Shown here piece by piece: positions 1 to 5,873 of a DNA stretch of 12,959 bases. The notes beneath the pieces were generated by a model. That model had not been told where the DNA came from. It saw only the letters and a program-made list of their open reading frames with translations, and made no database searches. A program made the translations under genes and the position numbers. Location: NCBI GenBank assembly GCA_947258945.1, contig CAMYKJ010000006.1, positions 1 to 12,959 of the forward strand, read 5' to 3'. Source of the stretch: an uncultured Ectothiorhodospiraceae bacterium (lineage in GTDB: Bacteria; Pseudomonadota; Gammaproteobacteria; UBA9214). How positions within the stretch are numbered: position 1 is the first letter of the stretch; each line of letters opens with the position of its first letter.

Positions 1-68
1 ACGATACTGACCACCCCCAGTACCACGAGGCATGCGCCGGACAGTCTCTGCAGGAAGTAGGACAGCAT
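1..68 (-). CDS. Probable DppB/OppB-type ABC transporter permease, N-terminus only
   Basis: Only the first 22 codons are in the window; the rest lies beyond the left edge. The translation begins MLSYFLQRLSG and continues into a hydrophobic segment with LVVLGVVSIV. This is the usual start of DppB/OppB-family inner-membrane permeases, which take up peptides or nickel together with a family-5 solute-binding protein. An in-frame TAA a few codons upstream makes the ATG at 66-68 the first possible start. There is no Shine-Dalgarno sequence; a TATAAT box sits 8 nt before the ATG. A family-5 solute-binding lipoprotein is encoded on the same strand at 5870-7393, which supports the assignment, although unrelated genes separate the two. 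With so few residues, another polytopic membrane protein cannot be excluded. Confidence 0.5.
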   Translation of the reverse strand, partial: MLSYFLQRLSGACLVVLGVVSI

Positions 69-76
69 CGCGCGGC

Positions 77-82
77 ATTATA
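77..82 (-). promoter_or_regulatory. Candidate -10 box for the left-edge permease gene
   Basis: On the minus strand a perfect TATAAT lies 8 nt before the ATG at 66-68. This would put transcription start at or within about two bases of the start codon, giving a leaderless or nearly leaderless mRNA. No -35 box is visible because the upstream bases belong to the U-tract and stem of the terminator at 88-116. The box is part of a longer alternating TA run, so it could be chance. Confidence 0.35.
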
Positions 83-87
83 TATAT

Positions 88-116
88 AAAAAAAGGCCCG
101 GTGCGAACACCGGGCC
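88..116 (-). terminator. Intrinsic terminator of the peptidoglycan-binding repeat protein gene
   Basis: On the minus strand a 9-bp perfect GC-rich stem (GGCCCGGTG / CACCGGGCC) closes on a TTCG tetraloop and is followed at once by seven T. This is a textbook Rho-independent terminator, about 30 nt after the stop codon at 146-148. It separates this gene from the permease gene downstream. Confidence 0.93.
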
Positions 117-145
117 CTGGAGAGCGGAAAACCGTTGGTTGACGG

Positions 146-805
146 TTATCCCTTGACCTCGTCACCGATCCTGATACCGAGCTTCTCGATCGTCTGAATG
201 GTCAACCCGCCGGTTGGCAGGTTATTTTTACGCTGATAGGCATCAGCAGCGGACATGGTGTCGCGTCCGAGCACACCATCAATCGTACCCGGATCGAAAC
301 CGGCCTTTTTCAGGCCATTCTGGATCTGCAGCACCAGGTCACGCGTGGTGTTGGTCTCGCACAGCACCGGACGCCAGTCCTGACGTGCGGCGGAGACCTT
401 CGTGTGCTTCGGCACGATCTTGTGCCTGGCCGGTACCGGGATACGTTTCTCAGTGGCCTTCGACACCAGCTTGTGCATGCGGATGTTCTTGTAGGTGGCC
501 GGCACGGCAACCTTCTTGACCGTGGCCGGCTGGTCGATGACCCGCTTGGTGATGGTCTTGTACTTGGCAGGCACGGACGAGAGACAGTAGGTCCTGCCGG
601 ATGCCTTGCCCTCGCCGGCGGTACCGGCAGGGTTCCAGCTGACCATGGCATCGGACACCTTCATACGACGGGAGACGGTCTGGTACTCGGCCTCGATGGG
701 TGAGCGTTTTTCTGCAGAAGGCTTGACCAGCTTCTGGACCTTGACGGTCTTGTACTCTGCCGGGATATCGACCTGCTTGATCTTGCCGGCACCTCGACCA
801 GACAC
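146..805 (-). CDS. Secreted repeat protein with peptidoglycan-binding domain, C-terminal part (frame-broken gene)
   Basis: This frame continues the gene that starts at 1536. Authentic sequence begins near 784, at KIKQVDIPAEYK, and the first seven residues of the open frame are out-of-frame read-through. It holds the rest of repeat unit 3 and all of unit 4, built from short VPA-x-YKT-like sub-repeats. Each unit ends in a conserved Trp, and a Cys follows the last unit (RPVLCET). Residues about 152-212 form a PG_binding_1 domain, with GFDPGTIDGVLG and a following AYQRKNNLP segment. The domain should anchor the exported protein to murein. The family is known to me only as uncharacterised peptidoglycan-binding proteins of gammaproteobacteria. 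Taken alone this frame has no signal peptide or ribosome-binding site, so it is unlikely to be made as a separate protein. Confidence 0.8.
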   Translation of the reverse strand: MSGRGAGKIKQVDIPAEYKTVKVQKLVKPSAEKRSPIEAEYQTVSRRMKVSDAMVSWNPAGTAGEGKASGRTYCLSSVPAKYKTITKRVIDQPATVKKVAVPATYKNIRMHKLVSKATEKRIPVPARHKIVPKHTKVSAARQDWRPVLCETNTTRDLVLQIQNGLKKAGFDPGTIDGVLGRDTMSAADAYQRKNNLPTGGLTIQTIEKLGIRIGDEVKG

Positions 806-1536
806 ATGATCTCGCCGGTCGCATTATCAACCTGCTCGTTCAGTCCCCGGCCCTTCTTCCAGGTCGTATAGGCCGGTGATGCGAGCACCTTCTCCTCCAC
901 GATATCGTATTCCGCCGGCACCTCGACCATCTTGAAAGAGGCCTCCTTGACCAGCACCTTTTCCTCAACCCATTCAAATTCCGGATTGGTCGTCTCGATC
1001 TTTTCGGAGGCAGCCGTCTTCAGCAGTTTTTCTTCCTTGGTTTCGAAGCGGGCCGGCCGGTAAAACTCGTTGAAGCACTGTCCGGCCTCTGCCTTGGATG
1101 GCAGACCCAGCGCCAGTGCCACGGTCATATCGCGATCGCCGACCACCTTGGCCGCATCACCGGGACCCTGTCGCCAGACCGTGTGTGCCGGTGAAATTTC
1201 AATTTTCTCCTCGACCGTTTTGTAGCTGGCCGGTACCACGACCAGTTTCTCGGATTCCTGCTGGACCGGTACACGCACTTCGGTCCATTCATATTTGGCA
1301 GGAATGATCTCGATCTTCTCGCTTGCCTCTGCAACGAGGACCTTTTCGTCGACGGTCTTGTACTTGGCCGGCACCATCACCTTGGCGTAACACTCGCCCG
1401 GACGTGCATTGGCCGGCAGCAGGCCGGCATCAGACACATCAGCGTCGCCTGCTGCATGGACACCGCTCCACAAGGCCCCCGCCGCAACCGTTACTGCTAC
1501 GATGCGCGTCACATTTTTTCGTTTGCGTACTTCCAT
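661..1536 (-). CDS. Secreted repeat protein with peptidoglycan-binding domain, N-terminal part (frame-broken gene)
   Basis: The ATG at 1534-1536 is preceded by a GGAGG ribosome-binding site (1547-1551), one of the best in the window. Residues 1-28 are a Sec signal peptide: a basic MEVRKRK start, a hydrophobic core, and likely cleavage after GVHA. Then come repeat units of VPAKYKTV-x-EK-type segments about 23 residues long, three to a unit. Unit 1 runs from Cys49 to Trp121 and unit 2 from Cys154 to Trp226, both spanning exactly 72 residues. Unit 3 starts at Cys245. The frame is authentic only to about Ala251; the last 40 residues, to 661, are an arginine/serine-rich out-of-frame tail. The true continuation is in the other frame (146-784). 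The alternating Lys/Glu-rich, Val-rich pattern suggests repeated beta hairpins in a periplasmic stalk; this is inference. Function unknown; likely a murein-attached envelope protein. Confidence 0.82.
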   Translation of the reverse strand: MEVRKRKNVTRIVAVTVAAGALWSGVHAAGDADVSDAGLLPANARPGECYAKVMVPAKYKTVDEKVLVAEASEKIEIIPAKYEWTEVRVPVQQESEKLVVVPASYKTVEEKIEISPAHTVWRQGPGDAAKVVGDRDMTVALALGLPSKAEAGQCFNEFYRPARFETKEEKLLKTAASEKIETTNPEFEWVEEKVLVKEASFKMVEVPAEYDIVEEKVLASPAYTTWKKGRGLNEQVDNATGEIMCLVEVPARSSRSISRQSTRPSRSRSWSSLLQKNAHPSRPSTRPSPVV

Positions 1537-1890
1537 TCTATGGATACCTCCGGTTGTTCATTGTGACTGGTAATTAAGCGGACTGACTGACTGTCCCTGT
1601 ATCGATCAGGATCCGAACACGGGCCGACTATACTGACAGAAACACGTCGAGTCTAAACCAATCGCGATTATTTCCAGCCGTTCGTCGGCGACTGGGCCCG
1701 GGAGATGTTGTCTTGTGACGACGGTCGGAGTGCCGGAACCGGCACACTCAATACGTCAAGTGTTTGAATTATAAAGTTATTTAACTGTCCACAGGCGGGA
1801 CAGGGCGCGTCAAACCGTAGTCATTCGGCGGCATTTGCCGCGTTGTAAACAATCTTGTCCGTCTATGAAAGCGGGATAGCGCGGGATGGA
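1537..1890. other. Intergenic region upstream of the repeat-protein gene
   Basis: No gene is seen in these 354 bases. They hold the leader and candidate promoter of the minus-strand gene starting at 1536. A 7-bp inverted repeat with a 2-nt centre (GTGCCGGAACCGGCAC) lies at 1730-1745, and a small hairpin GCGGC-attt-GCCGC at 1828-1841. Around 1755-1785 there is an AT-rich patch. The hairpin lies about 50 nt past the stop of the protease gene but lacks a T-tract, so it is not a convincing terminator. Confidence 0.6.
1627..1655 (-). promoter_or_regulatory. Candidate sigma-70 promoter of the repeat-protein gene
   Basis: On the minus strand, TAGACT (1650-1655, four of six matches to the -35 consensus) and TATAGT (1627-1632, five of six to the -10) are separated by exactly 17 bp. 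Transcription would start near 1620, giving a leader of roughly 85 nt before the GGAGG site and ATG at 1536. Called by eye only. Confidence 0.5.
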
Positions 1891-3036
1891 TTACTGCGCG
1901 GCCACGACCAGAAGTACGGCGCCCTGGACGCGTTCCGCCAGATCGGCCAGGCCGGCCGGGGTGTGCGGTAGCGGGTGTGACGGGGCCTTGGCGCGCGGCA
2001 GCGACTGCAACGCGGCGTGGATCTTTTCCGCCTTGACGGCATAACTCAGGCCGGGCTGCGGCTGTGAGCTACCGGACTGATCACCCAGCATGGCGGCCAT
2101 GATGCCGACCACTTCCCCGTTCATGTTGAGCAGCGGTCCGCCGCTGTTGCCGGGTTGTATCTGCACCGATGTCTGGTAAGTGGCCGGATCATCACGATAA
2201 CCGTTGACGGCGCTGATGATGCCCGTAGACAGTTTGGGCGTACGGCCAAGGATATCGACACGCGGGAAGCCCATTGTGAAGACGTCGCTGCCGGCACGCG
2301 CATCTCCGCGGGCAAGCGGCAGGACCTTCGGTAACGGTTGTGTCCCTTCGAGGCGCAGCAGCGCAATATCGTTTTGCACATCACGCAGGACGACCTGTGC
2401 AAGGTAGCGTTTACCGGCAGTATCGTACAGCTCGACCTCGGGCACGTCTGTCACCACGTGTTCACTGGTGACGACATAGCCACCGGCAACGGCCCAGCCG
2501 GTACCGGTCGATGCACCGTCCAGGTCATTCAGGAGATCATGTCGCCCGGATTCCGTGGACTCGATGGATGCCGGGATGTGCAGCCCGGTTTCGAGCAAGG
2601 CGCGTGCTGCCTGCAGGCCCTGTGCAGCGGCCCGTTCCAGCCAGCTGTTCGCCAGATGTGCGTTCTGTTCGACACCCTGACCGTCGCGATACATCAGCCC
2701 CAGGTTGAACTGGGCAGCCGCGAGACCGTTTTCCGCGGATTGCCGGTACCAGTACACCGCCTGGCCGGGGTCGTTATCCAGGCCCCGACCGGTATCGTAC
2801 ATCAGGCCGATATTCAGCTGTGCGTTCGGGTCGCCCTGTTCGGCCAGCGGCAGCCAGTAATCCAGAGCAGTCTGGTAATGACCTGATTCAAAGGCATTCC
2901 AGCCAAGCATAAACGAATCGGCCGGCAAGCGCGTGTCAGCCGGCAGCGAATATGACAGAATCGAGATGAGGAGACCGCAGCAGGCCGCAAGCGAGCGTGA
3001 TACACGTCCGTTGATAGGGTTGTTCGCCATGTCCAT
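1891..3036 (-). CDS. Periplasmic Sel1-repeat / trypsin-like (S1C) serine protease
   Basis: The protein joins an exported N-terminus, Sel1-like helical repeats and a DegP-type protease fold. Numbered from the ATG at 3036 (381 residues): a basic n-region and hydrophobic core at about 12-32; about three Sel1 repeats at 52-148, with signatures such as AQLNIGLMYDTGRG and AAQFNLGLMYRDGQG; then the protease with the complete catalytic triad His193 (TSEHVV), Asp223 (NDIALLRL) and Ser298 (QPGNSGGPL). No PDZ domain follows. Sel1 repeats usually bind proteins, so a substrate- or partner-guided periplasmic protease is likely; the target is unknown. An upstream in-frame ATG at 3093 would add 19 residues. 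I prefer 3036 because it gives a normal signal peptide and the best promoter candidate would start transcription near 3092. The gene stands alone on the minus strand. Confidence 0.85.
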   Translation of the reverse strand: MDMANNPINGRVSRSLAACCGLLISILSYSLPADTRLPADSFMLGWNAFESGHYQTALDYWLPLAEQGDPNAQLNIGLMYDTGRGLDNDPGQAVYWYRQSAENGLAAAQFNLGLMYRDGQGVEQNAHLANSWLERAAAQGLQAARALLETGLHIPASIESTESGRHDLLNDLDGASTGTGWAVAGGYVVTSEHVVTDVPEVELYDTAGKRYLAQVVLRDVQNDIALLRLEGTQPLPKVLPLARGDARAGSDVFTMGFPRVDILGRTPKLSTGIISAVNGYRDDPATYQTSVQIQPGNSGGPLLNMNGEVVGIMAAMLGDQSGSSQPQPGLSYAVKAEKIHAALQSLPRAKAPSHPLPHTPAGLADLAERVQGAVLLVVAAQ

Positions 3037-3072
3037 AGCCGTACCCCGCTGCGTCTGGAAAACCGGTGTAAC

Positions 3073-3109
3073 GACTTTAACGGCCGCACGCATATCAGAC
3101 TTTAACGGC
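3073..3109 (-). repeat. 12-bp direct repeat in the protease promoter region
   Basis: GCCGTTAAAGTC occurs twice on the minus strand, at 3098-3109 and 3073-3084, with a start-to-start distance of 25 bp. The copies flank the predicted transcription start near 3092. A paired regulator-binding site is possible; its identity is unknown. Confidence 0.6.
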
Positions 3110-3128
3110 TAAACAGAGTTCCTGTGAA
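3099..3128 (-). promoter_or_regulatory. Weak candidate promoter of the protease gene
   Basis: Minus-strand TTCACA (3123-3128, five of six to the -35 consensus) lies 18 bp from TAAAGT (3099-3104, four of six to the -10). The -10 overlaps one copy of the 12-bp direct repeat. Start of transcription near 3092 would exclude the ATG at 3093 and favour the one at 3036. Confidence 0.3.
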
Positions 3129-3389
3129 CGGGCAGGTGGCGCTGGCCGGAACGATCGGTAAAATGAGCTCCGGATTGGCCGTCGACACGGCCGAATCGGG
3201 GCATGCACAATGGCTGCCCGTTTTATGCAGGCAGCCGCACCAGCCTCATGTGATCAGACCAACGGGCAACAGGCCAGCCTGCGGCCCGGGGACAGCGACA
3301 CCCTAGAGGTCCAGTCCCGGCGGGCCAGGGGGCATTGGACACAAGTACAACAGAACGGCCACACAGCAGATAACCCTTGTCCATGACTA

Positions 3390-3398
3390 TGCCAGAAT
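3390..3398 (+). promoter_or_regulatory. Weak extended -10 element before the SLC13 permease
   Basis: TGC-CAGAAT ends 8 nt before the ATG at 3407. It has the TGn extension and four of six -10 bases, but no -35 at the right distance. If real, the mRNA would be nearly leaderless, which fits the lack of a Shine-Dalgarno sequence. Confidence 0.25.
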
Positions 3399-3406
3399 AG
3401 CGCCCT

Positions 3407-5227
3407 ATGCCCCCCCTGCCCGATCCCCATGCACTGGCGGTACTCGCCCTGACGGCGGTTGCCCTGTTCCTGTTCACGCGCGAGAGCATCCCGCTCGAAA
3501 CCTCCAGTCTCGCGGTACTCGTGCTGCTGACCGTCGGATTTGAATGGTTCCCCTACCAGGACGGCTCACGGATAGTGCATGCCGTCGACTTCTTTAGCGG
3601 ATTCGGTCACGAGGCCCTGATCGCCGTCTGCGGCCTGATGATCGTCGGGCATGGCCTGGTACGCACCGGCGCACTGGAACCGGTCGGACGGGTGCTGGCA
3701 CGCATGTGGTCATATAGCCCCCGGTTGTCGTTGCTGGTGACGCTGCTGCTGGCCGGCCTGCTGAGCGCCTTCGTCAACAACACGCCCATCGTGGTGCTGC
3801 TCCTGCCGATCCTGGTCAGCGTCTCGCTGCGCGCCGGTACCAGCGCATCCGCCATCCTCATGCCGATGGGCCTGTCCACCCTGATCGGCGGCATGGCCAC
3901 CACCATCGGCACCTCGACCAACCTGCTGGTGGTGGGGGTCGCGGCCGACCTCGGCCTGCGACGGTTCGACATGTTCGACTTCTATCTCCCGGCCGTGATC
4001 GCCGGCAGTCTGGGCATCCTCTATCTCTGGCTGATTGCACCACGCATCCTGCCCGAACGCGAGGCGGCCATGACGGACACCTCGCCGCGCATTTTCACCG
4101 CCCAGCTCAACATTCCCGACGGCAGCTTTGCCGTGGGCCGCCCGCTGGTCGAATTGCGGAAAAAAACCGGTGATGCCATGCGGGTGCAGCGCATCCAGCG
4201 AGGTGCCGGTATGCTGCTGCCGTTGCCCGACATCGTCATACAGGCCGGCGACGTGTTGTATGTCGAGGACACGCCGGTACAACTCAAGGAATTCGAACAG
4301 GTACTCGGTGCCGCCCTGTACTCCGGTGAAGTGGCCGTGGACGAGGAACATCCGCTGGAGGCAAAGGACCAGCAACTCGCCGAGATCGTCGTGGTACAGG
4401 GTTCGCCACTGGTCAACCAGACCCTGAACAGGAGCCGCTTTACAGACCGTTACCAGCTTGCGACGCTGGCGCTGCACAAGGCCGGCACGACGGTGCGCAC
4501 ATTGCGGGAGAATATCGGTGACATCCGTCTGCGTGTCGGTGACATCCTGCTGGTGCAGGGGGCACGCGAACAGCTGGCCGGCATCAAGCGCGAGGGCGAC
4601 CTGCTGGTCCTGGATGCCACCGCGGACCTGCCGTTCACCGACAAGGCCCCCATCGCCCTGCTGATCATGGCCCTGGTCATTGCCAGCGCTGCCACCGGCC
4701 TGCTGCCCATTGCCGTCAGCGCCGTTGCCGGGGCCCTGCTGATGCTGCTGACCGGCGGACTGGCCTGGCGCGATATCGGCAATTCCCTCAGCACCTCGGT
4801 CATCATGATTGTCGTCGTCAGCCTGGCACTGGGCCTCGCGCTCACCCGCACCGGCGCGACGGAGTACCTTGCCGATCTCTATCTGGCGCTGACCAGCGGC
4901 CTCTCGCCAGCGCTTGTCCTCGGCGGGCTGATACTGCTGATGGCGCTGCTGACCAACATCATCTCGAACAATGCCGCGGCCGTCATCGGTACCCCGGTCG
5001 CGATTTCGATTGCCAACGGCCTCGGCCTGCCGGCCGAGGCCTTTGTGCTGGCCGTGCTGTTCGGTGCCAACATGAGCTACGCAACACCCATGGCCTACAA
5101 GACCAACCTGCTGGTAATGAATGCCGGTGGTTATAAATTCGGTGATTTCGTACGTGTCGGCCTGCCACTGACGGCCATCATGTGGCTGACACTGAGCTGG
5201 CTGTTGCCGCGTCTGTACGGCTTCTAG
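3407..5227 (+). CDS. SLC13/DASS-family anion permease with two RCK_C domains
   Basis: A 606-residue inner-membrane transporter of the divalent anion:sodium symporter type (CitT/SdcS-like). The N-terminal membrane half (about 8-215) carries the re-entrant-loop signatures FVNNTPIVVLLLP (122-134) and STLIGGMATTIGTSTNLLV (157-175). A cytoplasmic insert (about 225-400) contains two TrkA-C/RCK_C-type domains, each with a GDVLYVED- or GDILLVQG-like strand. The C-terminal half (about 412-606) repeats the fold, with NIISNNAAAVIGTP (517-530) and ATPMAYKTNLLV (559-570). RCK_C-containing members are common in bacteria and are often annotated as sulfate or dicarboxylate carriers; the substrate cannot be told from the sequence. 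The length is normal. The start fits the family alignment despite lacking a ribosome-binding site. The gene is monocistronic and its 3' end faces the transpeptidase gene 17 bp away. Confidence 0.92.
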   Translation: MPPLPDPHALAVLALTAVALFLFTRESIPLETSSLAVLVLLTVGFEWFPYQDGSRIVHAVDFFSGFGHEALIAVCGLMIVGHGLVRTGALEPVGRVLARMWSYSPRLSLLVTLLLAGLLSAFVNNTPIVVLLLPILVSVSLRAGTSASAILMPMGLSTLIGGMATTIGTSTNLLVVGVAADLGLRRFDMFDFYLPAVIAGSLGILYLWLIAPRILPEREAAMTDTSPRIFTAQLNIPDGSFAVGRPLVELRKKTGDAMRVQRIQRGAGMLLPLPDIVIQAGDVLYVEDTPVQLKEFEQVLGAALYSGEVAVDEEHPLEAKDQQLAEIVVVQGSPLVNQTLNRSRFTDRYQLATLALHKAGTTVRTLRENIGDIRLRVGDILLVQGAREQLAGIKREGDLLVLDATADLPFTDKAPIALLIMALVIASAATGLLPIAVSAVAGALLMLLTGGLAWRDIGNSLSTSVIMIVVVSLALGLALTRTGATEYLADLYLALTSGLSPALVLGGLILLMALLTNIISNNAAAVIGTPVAISIANGLGLPAEAFVLAVLFGANMSYATPMAYKTNLLVMNAGGYKFGDFVRVGLPLTAIMWLTLSWLLPRLYGF

Positions 5228-5244
5228 CCGAGGTCGGGATTACG

Positions 5245-5760
5245 CTAGCCCGGCTGCGAATCCAGCGGCGCCTGCTGGATCAATACACGGGTGCCAACCG
5301 GGACCCGGTCGAATAACTCGATCACTTCATCATTGCGCATCTTCACGCAACCGTGGGACGAGGGCACCCCCATCGCATCCTCGTCGGGACAGCCGTGAAT
5401 GTAAATGTAACGGCGCATGGAATCGACATTGCCGAAGCGGTTTATGCCGGCCTCCAGCCCGCACAGCCAGAGTATCCGGGTGAGCATCCAGTCGCGCTGC
5501 GGTTCTGCGGCCTTCAGTGCGGGCGAGTAGATCTCTCCGGTCGGACGCCGTCCCACGAACACCATGCCGGGCGGACAGCCGGCACCGATGCGTGCACGCA
5601 CCCGGTGCCAGCCGCGCGGCGTGCACTCACTGTGCATGATCTCGCCCGGCCCGTTGGCCGCCGTGGCAACACGGGTATCCATGACGATTTCATCACCGGC
5701 CAGCAATTGCAGGCGTTGCTCGTCGATACTGATTTTGATCAGGAGGTCATCTGACTGCAT
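5245..5760 (-). CDS. YkuD-type L,D-transpeptidase-fold protein without signal peptide
   Basis: The 171-residue protein carries the YkuD active-site signature: His122 in YIYIHGCPDED, then SSHGCVKM with catalytic Cys138 following Ser135-His136-Gly137. Such enzymes form 3-3 peptidoglycan cross-links or attach lipoproteins to murein via an acyl-enzyme on the Cys. The N-terminus (MQSDDLLIKISIDEQRL) goes straight into the catalytic fold with no signal peptide or membrane anchor. An in-frame TGA five codons upstream rules out a longer form. Compact versions of this size are known in gammaproteobacteria and are poorly characterised. A perfect TATAAT lies 6 nt before the ATG and there is no Shine-Dalgarno sequence, so the mRNA is probably leaderless. 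It is convergent with the permease gene and separated from the upstream operon by a REP doublet. Confidence 0.88.
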   Translation of the reverse strand: MQSDDLLIKISIDEQRLQLLAGDEIVMDTRVATAANGPGEIMHSECTPRGWHRVRARIGAGCPPGMVFVGRRPTGEIYSPALKAAEPQRDWMLTRILWLCGLEAGINRFGNVDSMRRYIYIHGCPDEDAMGVPSSHGCVKMRNDEVIELFDRVPVGTRVLIQQAPLDSQPG

Positions 5761-5766
5761 GTGGCG

Positions 5767-5772
5767 ATTATA
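5767..5772 (-). promoter_or_regulatory. -10 box for a leaderless L,D-transpeptidase transcript
   Basis: Minus-strand TATAAT is separated from the ATG (5758-5760) by six bases (CGCCAC). With standard spacing the first transcribed base would be the A of the start codon. No good -35 is seen at 16-18 bp. Confidence 0.5.
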
Positions 5773-5809
5773 ACGTCAGCTTGAAACCATGCCCGACTAA
5801 TTAGCAGGT

Positions 5810-5873
5810 GTAGGAGCGGACGCTGTCCGCGAATAATTATGCTATTGACCTTCGCGCATACCTGCGCTCCTAC
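5810..5873. repeat. REP doublet (REPIN-like) between the lipoprotein and transpeptidase genes
   Basis: Two REP-like palindromes lie head to head. The plus-strand copy is 5810-5833 (GTAGGAGCGGACG...GTCCGCGAA) and the minus-strand copy is 5851-5873 (GTAGGAGCGCAGG...GCGCGAA), with a 17-bp AT-rich spacer. The GTAGGAGCG head and CGCGAA tail match the general form of REP elements moved by TnpA_REP (RAYT) transposases in Pseudomonas and relatives. The pair can fold into a long hairpin at the 3' end of the sdh operon transcript, where it may stabilise or help end the mRNA. Its minus-strand copy contains the stop codon of the lipoprotein gene. Confidence 0.8.

Larger units (their letters stand above)
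3037..3406. other. Divergent intergenic region between the protease and the SLC13 permease
   Basis: I see no convincing gene here. The protease side has a 12-bp direct repeat and a weak promoter. The middle has an inverted repeat GGCTGCC - 11 nt - GGCAGCC (3212-3236) without a T-tract. The permease side has a weak extended -10 box. Small open frames in the stretch have no start signal or recognisable product. Confidence 0.55.

Noticed and set aside
770..800. Programmed ribosomal frameshifting in the repeat-protein gene
   Set aside because: No classic slippery heptamer is present, and a frameshift would not restore the 14-16 residues missing from unit 3.
1730..1745. GTGCCGGAACCGGCAC as a terminator of the protease gene
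   Set aside because: Only 2 nt separate the arms, and no T-tract follows on either strand; it is about 145 nt past the stop.
1768..1773. Perfect TATAAT on the minus strand as a main promoter of the repeat-protein gene
   Set aside because: No -35 box at 16-18 bp and more than 230 nt from the start; the pair at 1627-1655 is better.
2970..3000. LAAC lipobox in the protease N-terminus
   Set aside because: The hydrophobic stretch continues beyond the Cys, so it is not at the end of a lipoprotein signal; a normal signal peptide fits better.
3124..3306. Small plus-strand open frame between the protease and permease genes
   Set aside because: No ribosome-binding site, no recognisable motif, and composition like non-coding sequence.
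5228..5244. Shared terminator between the convergent permease and transpeptidase genes
   Set aside because: Only short AGCCG/CGGCT complementarity is seen, without a T-tract.
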